From NCBI RefSeq assembly GCF_030818895.1, contig NZ_JAUTBA010000001.1, positions 2,542,001-2,606,000 on the forward strand: 64,000 nucleotides of DNA, read 5' to 3'. This stretch comes from Sphingobacterium zeae (GTDB lineage: Bacteria; Bacteroidota; Bacteroidia; Sphingobacteriales; Sphingobacteriaceae). Each line of letters starts with the position of its first letter. Within the stretch, counting starts at the first letter, position 1. A model generated the notes under the pieces. The model was not told the DNA's origin. It searched no databases and was given only the letters and a program-made list of their open reading frames with translations. Both the position numbers and the translations under genes were made by a program. This document shows, piece after piece, positions 51,993 to 61,869 of this stretch.

Positions 51993-53171
51993 ATGTCAAA
52001 AAGAGTATTTATCGTTGCTGCGAAACGTACGCCGATTGGAAGTTTTGGTGGTGCATTATCGACCCTATCGGCACCAGAGCTTGCAGCTCACGCTGTTCGT
52101 TCTGTTGTTAAAGAAGCCGGCGTTGCTAGCGATTTGGTTGAGGAAATCATAATGGGTTCAGTTTTGCAAGCAGACTTGGGGCAAGCGCCGGCGAGGCAGG
52201 TGGCGAAGTTTGCTGGTCTTTCGGATCATACGGTTGCAACAACCATTAATAAGGTATGTGCGAGCGGTATGAAGGCAATAGCCGCTGCTGCGCAGGCTAT
52301 TTTTTTAGGCGACGCCGATATTATAATTGCGGGCGGGATGGAGAGTATGAGTAGAGTGCCTTATTATGCTAATTCCATGCGTTGGGGTGCTAAGTTTGGT
52401 ACGCAGCGTCTGAGTGATGGTTTACAGCGTGACGGCTTGAGTGACGCCTATTCAAATGAAGCTATGGGCTGCTTCGCCGAGCTATGTGCCGAAAAATATC
52501 ACATAAGTCGTGAAGAGCAGGATAGTTATGCCATCCGCTCTTATAAACGCAGTCTCGATGCCTGGCAGAAAGATAAGTTTTTAAAGGAGGTTCAATCTGT
52601 AACAATACAAGGTCGTAAAGGGGACACGGTAGTTTCGGAGGACGAAGAATTTTCCCAGGTCAATTTTGATAAAATACCCGAACTTAAACCAGCCTTCAAA
52701 AAGGAGGGGACTGTAACTGCAGCAAACGCATCAACCATCAGTGACGGAGCGGCGGCTGTCCTTTTGGTGTCTGGCGAAAAAATGGAAGAACTTGGACTTC
52801 ATCCAATTGCAGAAATTGTCGCTTATGCTGATGCGGAACAGGCTCCAGAATGGTTTACAACGGCTCCAAGCGTGGCTACCGAGAAAGTGCTGAAAAAAGC
52901 TGGATTGACACGCCAAGATATTGATTACTTTGAATTTAATGAAGCTTTTTCCGTTGTGGCTTTGGTAAATGCACAAATTTTGGATTTGCCAATGGACAAA
53001 GTCAACGTGTATGGAGGAGCTGTCTCTTTAGGTCATCCATTAGGTTGTTCGGGAGCAAGAATCGTGGTTACATTAAATAGTATTTTAAGACAAGAGGGAG
53101 GCTCATTGGGGCTTGCGGCAATCTGTAATGGTGGCGGTGGCGCATCTGCCATGATAATCAGAAGAACTTAA
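51993..53171 (+). CDS. Acetyl-CoA C-acyltransferase (thiolase)
   Basis: A 392-residue thiolase, the last step of beta-oxidation or acetoacetyl-CoA formation. Seen: NKVCASGMKA (nucleophile Cys), NEAFSVVAL, GGAVSLGHPLGCSGAR (catalytic His) and CNGGGGASA (second Cys). ATG at 51993 gives the family-length N-terminus MSKRVFIVAAKRTPIG; an earlier start at 51888 adds 35 non-homologous residues. Together with the divergent pair it supplies a short beta-oxidation set next to prpBCD. Confidence 0.95.
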   Translation: MSKRVFIVAAKRTPIGSFGGALSTLSAPELAAHAVRSVVKEAGVASDLVEEIIMGSVLQADLGQAPARQVAKFAGLSDHTVATTINKVCASGMKAIAAAAQAIFLGDADIIIAGGMESMSRVPYYANSMRWGAKFGTQRLSDGLQRDGLSDAYSNEAMGCFAELCAEKYHISREEQDSYAIRSYKRSLDAWQKDKFLKEVQSVTIQGRKGDTVVSEDEEFSQVNFDKIPELKPAFKKEGTVTAANASTISDGAAAVLLVSGEKMEELGLHPIAEIVAYADAEQAPEWFTTAPSVATEKVLKKAGLTRQDIDYFEFNEAFSVVALVNAQILDLPMDKVNVYGGAVSLGHPLGCSGARIVVTLNSILRQEGGSLGLAAICNGGGGASAMIIRRT

Positions 53172-53174
53172 TTC

Positions 53175-53213
53175 TTCTTCCAGATCAGATTATTGTACTT
53201 ACCTGGAAGAAGC
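53175..53213. terminator. Terminator between thiolase and small gene
   Basis: CTTCTTCCAG (53175-53184) and CTGGAAGAAG (53204-53213) pair perfectly over 10 bp with a 19-nt loop. It follows the thiolase stop by 3 bp. No strong T-tract is present on the plus strand. Confidence 0.55.
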
Positions 53214-53289
53214 TCTATTCATTTATCCTATTGTTGATCATTCATAGCTTTCAAGAGAATTGTTCTATTGGCGACAGCATAGATTGATT

Positions 53290-53508
53290 CTACTCTTCAT
53301 ATAAGCGGTTTGCCTCGACTCCGTGAAGGGCTAGTTCTGATTCGATTTCCGTAGGGTTGAGTCGGATACCTTCTATGGTTAATAGATTATAAATAGAATC
53401 CAAGTCGATTTTCCATTCGTGGATGCCATTCAATTTTTCAATAGCGTCTTTGATTTTGTCTACAAGACTGGGATGTTGAGCATTAGTTTCGAAAATGAGC
53501 TTTTCCAT
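53290..53508 (-). CDS. Small protein with HMA-like fold
   Basis: A 72-residue protein starting MEKLIFETNAQHPSLVDKIK. The beta-alpha-beta-beta-alpha-beta pattern is like heavy-metal-associated domains (KIKDAIEKLNGIHEWKIDLD) but there is no CxxC, so metal binding by the usual site is unlikely. ATG at 53508 is chosen because the preceding 20 codons of the longer frame look non-coding. Function unknown. Confidence 0.6.
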   Translation of the reverse strand: MEKLIFETNAQHPSLVDKIKDAIEKLNGIHEWKIDLDSIYNLLTIEGIRLNPTEIESELALHGVEANRLYEE

Positions 53509-53771
53509 AGTGTTCCATATTAGGCCCGATAAAAAATCAGGCGTGTTTAACCAAAATAGTATAGACAATCATTTGATCGGCTAATTACGATAGTATCAAT
53601 ATACGCATAATAATGTTAAATTAATGGTTTAAAATGATTAAATTGTAATGAAGCTGTTAATTTTTGTAATAAATATGAGAATAAAAGGGCTGTGTTTCGA
53701 TACTTGAATACATGACTTTTTTAATACACTATTTTTATGGGTACTGAAATTTTGGTAAGTTTGGATTAATA

Positions 53772-54506
53772 ATGACTATTGAAATCTCTTATATCATCAT
53801 CTTATCACTGCTCGCTATTGTTGTAGTACTATGGCTCTTATATTTTGTTTTGAGAAAGAAATATAGGAAGTTGCTGCTAGAGAACACGCGCCAAAAGGAG
53901 CTTTTTAATCGCATGGATAACCAAAAAATCGAGCATTTTCACCGCGCACAGTTAAATCCTCATTTGCTAAAAAATTCGTTGAACGGAATGCTCTCTCATG
54001 CTTATCAGACCTATTATACCATGGACAAATTGGCCATGGTATTGGATTATGTATTGTATGAGAGCGAAGATGAACTCGTTTCTCCTAAAGCCGAGATTGA
54101 ATTTGCGCGCAATCTCATTGAGATTAACAAAGTGAAACTGAGCCCGTTATTTGATATACGTGTTAGGTTTGACATTGATGAGGTAAATAGTTCGATGTTG
54201 AATACACCGTCGTTGATTCCTTTGGTGTCTGTTGATTTAATTGAAAATGCGTTTAAGCATGCTGATTTTCACGGTTCTGATTCATTTATTTCCATCGTAT
54301 TAATATTTAGGAATGGTTGGCTGGACCTTATGGTGAGCAATAGAATATCAAAACGCTCCCCTTTGCAAAAGTCAAAAAGTGGAATTGGTAGCAAAACTTT
54401 GGAGGAGCGCCTGATGTTGTATTATCCAAGTAGGCATCAGCTGCGCAGATTTGTAGAAAATGATGTGTATAATGCCCACCTTCAAATCAAATTATATGCG
54501 GAGTGA
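53772..54506 (+). CDS. LytS-type sensor histidine kinase
   Basis: A 244-residue membrane kinase. One transmembrane helix (~5-27), then the PF06580 motif AQLNPHLLKNSLN with His64 as phospho-acceptor. The HATPase part has the N-box DLIENAFKHAD and a GIGSKTLEERL glycine box. No periplasmic sensor domain, so the signal is likely membrane or intracellular. It overlaps the response-regulator gene by 11 nt. A TAAGTTTG element lies 8 bp before the ATG. Confidence 0.92.
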   Translation: MTIEISYIIILSLLAIVVVLWLLYFVLRKKYRKLLLENTRQKELFNRMDNQKIEHFHRAQLNPHLLKNSLNGMLSHAYQTYYTMDKLAMVLDYVLYESEDELVSPKAEIEFARNLIEINKVKLSPLFDIRVRFDIDEVNSSMLNTPSLIPLVSVDLIENAFKHADFHGSDSFISIVLIFRNGWLDLMVSNRISKRSPLQKSKSGIGSKTLEERLMLYYPSRHQLRRFVENDVYNAHLQIKLYAE

Positions 54507-55218
54507 AAGAAACCTAAAATGTATTCTTTTGGATGATGAAATACCAAGTTTGAGATTCTTAAAAATGCTCTGTGAGCAAATTCCTGGTTTGGAGGTAGTC
54601 AAAACTTTTAATGATCCGGCTATACTATTGAGAGAATATGGTACGTTAAGTTTTGATTTTTGTATTCTGGATATTGAAATGCCAGGGTTCAATGGATTTG
54701 ATGTCGCTAGGGAGCTGAAAGACTTTCCAATTGTTTTTTCTACCGCATATAAACAATATGCGAGTGATGCATACGATATCAACGCAGTAGATTACATGCG
54801 TAAACCAATATCATTGCAACGTCTTCAGCAAGCTATTATGAAGGTAGCGCAAATAATCGACAATCAGCCCGAAATAGTATCTTTTGGACAGTTCAATACC
54901 AATAAAGGAAAAACGATCTTGTATTTCGACCAGATCAACTATGTTCAGATCGCTGAGGTGGACAGCCGCGATAAAAAAGTCTATTTGGCAGATGGTTCGA
55001 TCATTTTATTGAAAAATATAAGTTTTGATAAGTTGCTGGAGATTTTGCCTGTTCAGGACTTTATACGCATTAATAAAAAAGAGCTGATTGCGGCCAAGAT
55101 CGTTAAATTTTTCTCTGCGGATGAAATTACAAGCAACCTGCTGGATCCACAAGCTATGCCCATTCTTTTCAATTTAGGCGAATCGTACAAGAGAATGTTT
55201 TTCGAGAAATTCAGCTGA
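54496..55218 (+). CDS. LytTR-family response regulator
   Basis: A 240-residue regulator. Receiver domain: acidic pocket LDDE at 12-15, phospho-acceptor Asp59 (CILDIEMPG), Thr/Ser in FSTAYK and Lys103 (MRKPIS). The C-terminal ~110 residues are a LytTR DNA-binding domain (ILYFDQINYVQIAEVDS, LPVQDFIRINKKELIA). ATG 54496 gives 4-box-normal length; a longer frame from 54460 lies in the kinase gene. Partner of the upstream LytS kinase; targets unknown. Confidence 0.93.
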   Translation: MRSERNLKCILLDDEIPSLRFLKMLCEQIPGLEVVKTFNDPAILLREYGTLSFDFCILDIEMPGFNGFDVARELKDFPIVFSTAYKQYASDAYDINAVDYMRKPISLQRLQQAIMKVAQIIDNQPEIVSFGQFNTNKGKTILYFDQINYVQIAEVDSRDKKVYLADGSIILLKNISFDKLLEILPVQDFIRINKKELIAAKIVKFFSADEITSNLLDPQAMPILFNLGESYKRMFFEKFS

Positions 55219-55394
55219 TTACAAAATTCCGTTGTTTCATTACATATTTTCTTAAACTGCGTTAGCGAAAAGCATTAAAACTCTCCGAGAATTATATTTT
55301 TGTTGTGACCGCATCTAAAAAGTACCGTGTTTGGTGCCTATCAGCCGGGATTTGGTATGCTGTTATAAGGATGTTTATTTAATTGCTATGGAAG

Positions 55395-57662
55395 ATGAGA
55401 AAATATAGAAACACGATTTTCTATGTGGTTTTGATCGGTACATTACTCGCTGTAATGTATTGGGTTATTCGTATGGGAACACAGCTAGAATCTCCCGAAC
55501 TTCTTCGGGGAGAAAAAACAAATAATGGCGCTTGGAAGGATTTTATAACCACGTTATGCGATAGTCTGCAGCATCCATTGGCGATATTGTTGGCTCAAAT
55601 TGTAACGATTATTATCGCGGCGCGTATCATGGGCTGGATTTGTATTAAGATTAAACAGCCCGTCGTTATAGGCGAGATGCTCGCAGGGATTATATTGGGA
55701 CCTTCGTTATTAGGTATTTATTTCCCAGCATTCTCACATATGCTATTTCCAATAGAATCGCTGAGTAATTTACAGTTTTTAAGTCAAATCGGACTGATCT
55801 TATTTATGTTTATCATTGGTATGGAGTTAGATTTGAATGTGCTACGGAATAAAGCGCACGACGCTGTGGTCATTTCTCATGCTAGTATTGTGATTCCATT
55901 TACCTTGGGCATCTCATTGGCTTATTTTTTATATCTGTTCCATCCGCCGAAAAATGTAGAGTTTTTATCCTATAGCTTGTTTATTGGTATTTCAATGAGT
56001 ATCACCGCATTTCCTGTTCTTGCTCGAATTATACAAGAGCGGGGTTTGCAGAAAAGTAAGTTAGGTGCAATGGCGATTACCTGCGCTGCGGCAGATGATA
56101 TTACAGCTTGGTGTATTCTGGCTGTGGTAATTGCCATTGTAAAGGCAGGTGATTTTGCCAGTGCCTTGTATACAATCGGCTTGGCTATTGGTTATTTGTT
56201 CGTTATGATCAAAATCATTAGACCATTTTTAAAGCGCGTAGGAGAGGTGAAGGGAAGTAAAGAGGCTTTAAGTAAACCTGTTGTAGCGATTTTCTTTATC
56301 GTGTTGTTGTTATCTTCTTATGCGACCGAAGTGATCGGTATCCACGCACTTTTTGGCGCATTTATGGCGGGCGCCATTATGCCTGAAGGAAGTCGATTTC
56401 GAACAGCATTTATTGAAAAAATCGAAGATGTAGCGACCTTGTTGCTATTACCATTATTCTTCGTCTATACAGGGCTGCGCACACAGATCGGTTTGCTTAA
56501 TGACCCTAATTTGTGGATGATCACCGTTGGTATTATTTTGGTAGCGGTGATTGGTAAATTTATGGGGAGTACATTAGCCGCACGTTTTGTCGGTCAAAGT
56601 TGGAAAGATAGCTTAAGTATTGGTGCATTAATGAACACGCGGGGTCTGATGGAGCTTATTGTACTCAATATTGGATATGATCTTGGTGTGTTAAGTGCAG
56701 AATTATTTTCGATGATGGTCGTTATGGCCTTAGTAACCACGTTTATGACAGGACCATCCTTAGATCTGATCAATTTTCTTTATAGACCCCGAAAAACGCT
56801 CATGCGGGAAGATCTGCAGGATAAATCAAAATTTAAGATTCTATTGTCTTTTGCAAAAAGTAATACTGGGATTTCACTTTTATATCTTGCTAATGCTATA
56901 ACATTGAAATCAAAAAAAAATGCTGAAATTACGGCGCTGCATATTGAACCTTCCAATGAGTTACATCACTATGAAGTTGAAACCCAAGAGTTAGATAGTT
57001 TTCGTGAAATAAAGCAGGTTGCTCAGCAACTTGATCAACCGATTAAGACCGTATTTAAGATTTCGAGTGATATTGATAGTGGAATTGTTCAGACGTCCAA
57101 TGAAGGCGATCATGATCTGCTCCTCTTGGGTGTAAGCGAATCTATTTATGAGGGTAGTTTATTGGGAAGGTTTTTAGACTTTACGACGCGAATTATAAAC
57201 CCCGAGAAGTTATTCCATACAGTTACAAATGCCGAATCACCCTTTACAACATTTGACAGAAATCAACAGATCAATGCTAAAGTGAGTGCCATGGTGGGCG
57301 TTTTGATTGACAAAAACTTTGTGAAAGCAAGGCGAGTGACCGTTCCTATTGTCTTGGAGAATGATGAATTTCTCTACGAAATGATACAGCGCTTTATCCA
57401 TCATTCAGATGCTCAAGTTATTGTTTGGGACGCAAATCAAGTCTTGAGAACCAATGCGGGTTTTAAAGAGAAACTTCGGCAATTGGAACAACTTGTACCA
57501 AATCATCTGACAATAACTGAAAAAGGGTTAGACAGTGATACCTGGCAGGAGCAAGACCTCATGTTGATCAGCTTGCCCAGCTGGAACAAGATGATCAATA
57601 AGAAAGTACATTGGCTTTCCGCTACGCCATCCACGTTGTTGATGGCTGACCGTAAACCCTAA
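55395..57662 (+). CDS. CPA2-type cation/H+ antiporter with C-terminal USP-like region
   Basis: A 755-residue inner-membrane protein. Residues ~55-460 contain about 12 transmembrane helices of the CPA2 family. They include [12 protein letters not shown] and the [10 protein letters not shown] motif, whose two Asp residues carry the ions. The C-terminal ~270 residues form a cytoplasmic region resembling two universal-stress-protein repeats. It probably exchanges Na+ or K+ for H+ in pH or salt homeostasis. ATG at 55395 is preferred to TTG at 55383. Confidence 0.9.
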   Translation: MRKYRNTIFYVVLIGTLLAVMYWVIRMGTQLESPELLRGEKTNNGAWKDFITTLCDSLQHPLAILLAQIVTIIIAARIMGWICIKIKQPVVIGEMLAGIILGPSLLGIYFPAFSHMLFPIESLSNLQFLSQIGLILFMFIIGMELDLNVLRNKAHDAVVISHASIVIPFTLGISLAYFLYLFHPPKNVEFLSYSLFIGISMSITAFPVLARIIQERGLQKSKLGAMAITCAAADDITAWCILAVVIAIVKAGDFASALYTIGLAIGYLFVMIKIIRPFLKRVGEVKGSKEALSKPVVAIFFIVLLLSSYATEVIGIHALFGAFMAGAIMPEGSRFRTAFIEKIEDVATLLLLPLFFVYTGLRTQIGLLNDPNLWMITVGIILVAVIGKFMGSTLAARFVGQSWKDSLSIGALMNTRGLMELIVLNIGYDLGVLSAELFSMMVVMALVTTFMTGPSLDLINFLYRPRKTLMREDLQDKSKFKILLSFAKSNTGISLLYLANAITLKSKKNAEITALHIEPSNELHHYEVETQELDSFREIKQVAQQLDQPIKTVFKISSDIDSGIVQTSNEGDHDLLLLGVSESIYEGSLLGRFLDFTTRIINPEKLFHTVTNAESPFTTFDRNQQINAKVSAMVGVLIDKNFVKARRVTVPIVLENDEFLYEMIQRFIHHSDAQVIVWDANQVLRTNAGFKEKLRQLEQLVPNHLTITEKGLDSDTWQEQDLMLISLPSWNKMINKKVHWLSATPSTLLMADRKP

Positions 57663-57670
57663 AAAAGTAG

Positions 57671-57722
57671 CCTTAAACAAAAAGCCCTTAATCCATTTGA
57701 TTTAAGGGCTTTTTGTTTAAGG
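57671..57722. terminator. Strong bidirectional terminator
   Basis: A perfect 21-bp inverted repeat (57671-57691 and 57702-57722) with a 10-nt loop, including AAAAAGCCC and GGGCTTTTT. It separates the convergent antiporter and helicase genes. Confidence 0.92.
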
Positions 57723-57732
57723 TTATGAATGC

Positions 57733-58857
57733 TTATTTACTTGTTTTTTCTATTTTGATCTTTAATCCGATCAGTTTTTCAATATCAGCCAGATAAGGTC
57801 TTTCTTCCACATCACAGAATGAGATTGCTTTTCCTTCGAGTCCGGCCCTTCCTGTTCTTCCGATGCGATGAACATAGGTTTCAGGTACATTCGGGAGGTC
57901 ATAATTGATAACGAGGGGAAGTTGTTCGATATCAATTCCTCTTGCAGCAATATCGGTGGCAATCAATATTTTTAGATGATTGTCTTTAAATTCACCCAGC
58001 GCTTTTTGCCTGGCGTTTTGAGATTTATTTCCGTGAATGGCAGCTGCTCTCAAACCATTTTTTGCAAGTAGCTTAACAATTTTATCAGCTCCGTGTTTTG
58101 TTCTGGAGAATACGATCGTACGTTCCTGCTTAAGTTTTTTTAATAGGACCGTAAGCAATTTAATTTTCTCCTTCTTATCAACGAAAAATACCGATTGATT
58201 TACTTTTTCTGCTGTTGAGCTTACCGGAGTAACGTCAACTTCCATAGGTTTATTCAATATTCCATGGGCAAACTTACGGATGTTGGGAGGCATTGTTGCC
58301 GAGAAAAATAGTGTTTGTCTCTTTGACGGAATCTTAGCTAGGATCTTTTTTATGTCGTGTATGAAGCCCATGTCCAGCATGTTGTCGGCTTCATCCAGTA
58401 TAAGCATTTCGATCTTATCTAGAAACACGATCTTCTGATTTATTAGATCCAGTAAGCGCCCTGGGGTAGCTACCAAGATGTCAACACCCTTTTTTATTTC
58501 TTTGACCTGTTTTTCTTGGCTTACTCCGCCGAAAATAGTGCAATAGTTTACTTTTAGATATTTTCGGTACAAATTTATATTATCTCCGATTTGAATAGCC
58601 AACTCACGCGTTGGGGTAAGAATCAGCGCCCTAATCGGAACAAATTTACCGGATGTCTTGGTTTCTTCAAGACGTTGTAAAAGGGGAAGTGCAAAAGCGG
58701 CAGTTTTCCCTGTGCCTGTTTGTGCACACCCAATCAGATCGTTACCTTTGAGTACAACTGGAATAGCCTTTTGTTGAATTGCTGTGGGATGTGTATAGCC
58801 TGTTTCTGTTATTGCTTTTAAAAGCGGATCGATTAAACTGAGTTGTTTAAATTCCAT
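57733..58857 (-). CDS. rhlE: DEAD-box ATP-dependent RNA helicase (RhlE-like)
   Basis: A 374-residue RNA helicase core. Motifs in order: Q-motif (GYTHPTAIQQKAIP), I AQTGTGKT, Ia PTRELA, Ib TPGRL, II DEAD, III SAT, V ATDIAARGID and VI HRIGRTGR. Almost no C-terminal extension, as in short RhlE types. It unwinds RNA in ribosome assembly or mRNA decay, often at low temperature; a cold-shock gene lies ~185 bp upstream in the same direction. Confidence 0.95.
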   Translation of the reverse strand: MEFKQLSLIDPLLKAITETGYTHPTAIQQKAIPVVLKGNDLIGCAQTGTGKTAAFALPLLQRLEETKTSGKFVPIRALILTPTRELAIQIGDNINLYRKYLKVNYCTIFGGVSQEKQVKEIKKGVDILVATPGRLLDLINQKIVFLDKIEMLILDEADNMLDMGFIHDIKKILAKIPSKRQTLFFSATMPPNIRKFAHGILNKPMEVDVTPVSSTAEKVNQSVFFVDKKEKIKLLTVLLKKLKQERTIVFSRTKHGADKIVKLLAKNGLRAAAIHGNKSQNARQKALGEFKDNHLKILIATDIAARGIDIEQLPLVINYDLPNVPETYVHRIGRTGRAGLEGKAISFCDVEERPYLADIEKLIGLKIKIEKTSK

Positions 58858-59042
58858 GCGTAGTATGTTCGAATTTGTCTTAAATAAAACCTTTTCAAAT
58901 CATTTTATGCTTTTTATTTGAATGCCAAAAGTCTACAAATAAAAAGGATAGGATTAATGAAAGTTTAAAGGAAGAATAGGAAAAAGAAATGGGATAAGTC
59001 ATTGTGAATTACCCCATTTAACAAGAAAGTGTATTTTTTGGA

Positions 59043-59234
59043 TTACGCCAATTTTACATTTGTAGCGCTGATCCCCTTTGGAGTTCTTTCTACATCATAA
59101 GTAACAACGTCGCCTTCAGATACTTGATTTTTAAGCGCAGAAACGTGTACGAAAACATCTGCACTACCATCCTCTGGTGTAATAAAACCAAAACCTTTAG
59201 TTTCATTGAAAAATTTAATTTTACCTGTATTCAT
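59043..59234 (-). CDS. Cold-shock domain protein
   Basis: A 63-residue CspA-family OB-fold protein. RNP1 KGFGFITP and RNP2 VFVHVSAL are present, giving single-strand RNA/DNA binding and RNA chaperoning. Full length for the family. Same strand as the DEAD-box gene, a frequent functional pairing. Confidence 0.95.
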   Translation of the reverse strand: MNTGKIKFFNETKGFGFITPEDGSADVFVHVSALKNQVSEGDVVTYDVERTPKGISATNVKLA

Positions 59235-59539
59235 TATTTTTAATTAAGTGCGGCAAGTTAGGTATAAAAAACCATTAATCTTTCATTTTTTTTAATGAAT
59301 TATAAAATGTGTTGTTCAGTTGGCTAATTTTCATCGTAAATGGAGACTTTCGCTGGGTTTGTCTATATATATTTTACAATGCGTATTGCAGGCACCTAAA
59401 TTCATTTTTGTAATTTCATCGAAGCAATTTGCTTTTGATAAAAAAGGGAGCATTTCTCAATAAGGTATTCATCGAGGCGTATGTATTCATATCGATAACT
59501 TCGGCGATGCTTAAATAACAATTTTTAAACCAATATCTA
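59235..59539. other. Intergenic region between cold-shock and oxidoreductase genes
   Basis: 305 bp, AT-rich, no gene. It would hold the leader of the cold-shock mRNA on the minus strand and the promoter of the oxidoreductase on the plus strand. No good TAnnTTTG match is seen for either. Confidence 0.4.
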
Positions 59540-60823
59540 ATGAATAGAAAAGATTTTATCAAATCGTCCACTGTTTTGGCTGCATCATCATTTTTCTTAA
59601 ATGTCCAGGGTTCCAGTTTATTAGATCAGTCTATTCGAGTTGGGCTGATTGGTGTAAATGGCATGGGCTGGTCAGATTTGAATTCATTATTAAAGAATGA
59701 CGGTATTGTGTGTACAGCTCTTTGTGACGTAGATGATAATATTCTTAAAAAAAGAGCGGAAGAGCTGCGAAAAAGGAGCATACACGTCGAAACTTTTTTG
59801 GATTATAAAAAGATGCTCGATAGCTCACTCGTAGATGCCGTGATCATTGCAACGCCAGACCATTGGCATTGCCTTCAAATGGTAGACGCTGTCAATGCAG
59901 GAAAGCATGTATATGTAGAGAAGCCCATTGGAAACTCTATTCTTGAATGTCAATTAATGGTTCAGGCTGCGAAAAAGAATAAGGCTATTGTTCAGGTTGG
60001 CCAATGGCAAAGGAGTCAGCAACATTTTCAAGATGCTATTGATTTTGTTCATTCTGGTAAATTGGGCAAAATAAGATTAGTAAAGGCCTGGTCCTATCAA
60101 GGGTGGAAAAGTGCCATTCCCGTTGTACCTGACGAACCCGTTCCGGCAGGTGTTCATTATACGGAATGGCTTGGACCCGCGCAAAAAAGGCCATTTAATC
60201 TGAATCGATTTCATTTTAATTTTCGATGGTTTTGGGACTATGCGGGTGGCTTGATGACTGATTGGGGGGTCCATATGTTGGACTATGCTTTACTTGGCAT
60301 GAACGTTTCCGATCCAAAGTCTATTATGGCCTCAGGAGGCAAATTTGCTTTTCCGGATGACGCTGGACAAACGCCGGATACGATGACGGCCGTGTACGAG
60401 TTTGAGGGTTTTAATATTCAATGGGAGCATGCCAAAGGAATTGATCTTGGTCCATATAAACGTAACCACGGTGTCGCATTTATTGGTAACAATGGTACGC
60501 TGGTTTTAAACCGGTCTGGATGGGAGGTGATTCCAGAAAAGGGGCGGATGGAAGCGGTCGCTATGCAACCTTCTTTAGACGATGGACTAGATAAGCACAT
60601 GGAAAATTTTGTGGCCGCCATTCGTCAACGTAATCCGCTATTACTTCATGCACCAATCGAAGTTGGCGCCCATATCGCCATCTTTTCTCAGCTAGGAAAT
60701 ATAGCATTCAGGACAGGTCAAAAGCTCTATTGGAATAAAGAACAACAGAATTTTACGGATCAGAAGGCGAATGCGTACTTAGCATCGGTTTATCATAACG
60801 GATATAAATATCCAAAGGTATAA
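59540..60823 (+). CDS. Gfo/Idh/MocA-family oxidoreductase, probably exported
   Basis: A 427-residue NAD(P)-dependent sugar or cyclitol dehydrogenase-like protein. The N-terminus (MNRKDFIKSSTVLAASSFF) looks like a signal for export, similar to Tat/Sec-type in this family but without a clear twin Arg. Rossmann GLIGVNGMG near residue 35, then EKPIG at ~137 and the C-terminal substrate domain with a DYAGGLMTDWGVHMLD segment. Substrate unknown; a glycan role is likely by family. Confidence 0.9.
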   Translation: MNRKDFIKSSTVLAASSFFLNVQGSSLLDQSIRVGLIGVNGMGWSDLNSLLKNDGIVCTALCDVDDNILKKRAEELRKRSIHVETFLDYKKMLDSSLVDAVIIATPDHWHCLQMVDAVNAGKHVYVEKPIGNSILECQLMVQAAKKNKAIVQVGQWQRSQQHFQDAIDFVHSGKLGKIRLVKAWSYQGWKSAIPVVPDEPVPAGVHYTEWLGPAQKRPFNLNRFHFNFRWFWDYAGGLMTDWGVHMLDYALLGMNVSDPKSIMASGGKFAFPDDAGQTPDTMTAVYEFEGFNIQWEHAKGIDLGPYKRNHGVAFIGNNGTLVLNRSGWEVIPEKGRMEAVAMQPSLDDGLDKHMENFVAAIRQRNPLLLHAPIEVGAHIAIFSQLGNIAFRTGQKLYWNKEQQNFTDQKANAYLASVYHNGYKYPKV

Positions 60824-60835
60824 TGCATTGCGACG

Positions 60836-60866
60836 GGTTGTTGATTAAAATAAATAATCAACAACC
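60836..60866. terminator. Bidirectional terminator
   Basis: GGTTGTTGATTA and TAATCAACAACC form a perfect 12-bp stem with a 7-nt loop, between the convergent oxidoreductase and hydrolase genes. Confidence 0.75.
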
Positions 60867-60872
60867 AATGGG

Positions 60873-61505
60873 TTATTGCTGTACATCTTTGAGCACAAAT
60901 TCATTTGCAAGATCGATCTCCTCGCGATTGATGGTATGACCTCCGTTTGAATATATAGCGAGCTGTACGTTTGCATTCATTTTTTGTAAAATGGATGCTG
61001 TTGTTTTGACCCGTTCTAATGGAACGTGGAAATCGGGATCGCTAGTGCCGAGGAGAATTGGAGTCTGTGCAAAATCTCCGCTGTAATTTTGGTGGTTAAT
61101 TTCTTCACCTATTACGCCGCCGATAATTGCGACTGCCCCTCCGTAATGCTGCGCATGCCGCGCAAGGTATTCGAGCGTTAAGCAGGCTCCTTGAGAGAAC
61201 CCGAAAAAATAAATGTCTTTGGCAGGGATTCCCTGCGCTAAAGCGAGTTGAACCGTATGGTCGATTAAGTCCAGTGCTGAACTCAACCACGGTTCGTTCT
61301 GTTGAACAGGAGCTATAAAGGAAAAAGGATACCAACTGTGGTTTTCGGCTTGTGGTGCCAGCAGTGCAAAATTATCGACCTGAAGGTACGATGACAGGCT
61401 AAGTATATCTTCGGCACTTCCGCCCCGGCCATGGATCATGATGATGGCTTTTTTCGCTTGTTCCAAATTGTGACCGGCTCTCTTGATGTTTAGTGGATGA
61501 CTCAT
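60873..61505 (-). CDS. Alpha/beta hydrolase, carboxylesterase (MhqD-like)
   Basis: A 210-residue serine hydrolase of the phospholipase/carboxylesterase family. Catalytic triad: Ser in GFSQGACL, Asp in GTSDPDFHVP, His in GGHTI. IMIHGRGGSAEDIL holds the oxyanion region. ATG at 61505 gives family length; a longer frame to 61589 overlaps the GNAT gene. It is the last gene of an operon with a VOC dioxygenase and a GNAT, like Bacillus mhqO-mhqD, suggesting detoxification of quinones or aromatics. Confidence 0.87.
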   Translation of the reverse strand: MSHPLNIKRAGHNLEQAKKAIIMIHGRGGSAEDILSLSSYLQVDNFALLAPQAENHSWYPFSFIAPVQQNEPWLSSALDLIDHTVQLALAQGIPAKDIYFFGFSQGACLTLEYLARHAQHYGGAVAIIGGVIGEEINHQNYSGDFAQTPILLGTSDPDFHVPLERVKTTASILQKMNANVQLAIYSNGGHTINREEIDLANEFVLKDVQQ

Positions 61506-61527
61506 GTTGCTTTTTCTTTTTTGATAA

Positions 61528-61827
61528 TTATGTTGTTCTTCTAAACCAAATATCTTGATAGCGCTCGGGATGGCGATGAAATTGTGCATTTACATAAGGA
61601 CATAATGGAACAATTTTCATGTTATTTTCGCGGGCATAAGATACGAGCTTTTCGAGAAGTATTTTTGCAAATCCTCTGCCTTCATATACATCATCTACCT
61701 CGGTGTGGTAAACAACAAGGTTGCGGTCGATGATCGCAATGCTCATTAAGCCGGCTTTATGATTATCGGAGAATAACTGCAGTTCGCCGCGTTGACTTTT
61801 GTCGAGGATAATTTCAGTTCTTTCCAT
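61528..61827 (-). CDS. Small GNAT-like acetyltransferase (YjdJ/NATD1 type)
   Basis: A 99-residue protein of the short GCN5-related family. The acetyl-CoA loop is YEGRGFAKILLEKLVSYA and the end reads CPYVNAQFHRHPE, typical of NATD1-like members. It lacks the N-terminal half of classic GNATs, which is normal here. It lies 42 bp after the VOC gene and 22 bp before the hydrolase. Substrate unknown. Confidence 0.88.
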   Translation of the reverse strand: MERTEIILDKSQRGELQLFSDNHKAGLMSIAIIDRNLVVYHTEVDDVYEGRGFAKILLEKLVSYARENNMKIVPLCPYVNAQFHRHPERYQDIWFRRTT

Positions 61828-61869
61828 AGCTCTTTTTTTTTGCAGGTGAAATTAATGTGATTTATTGAT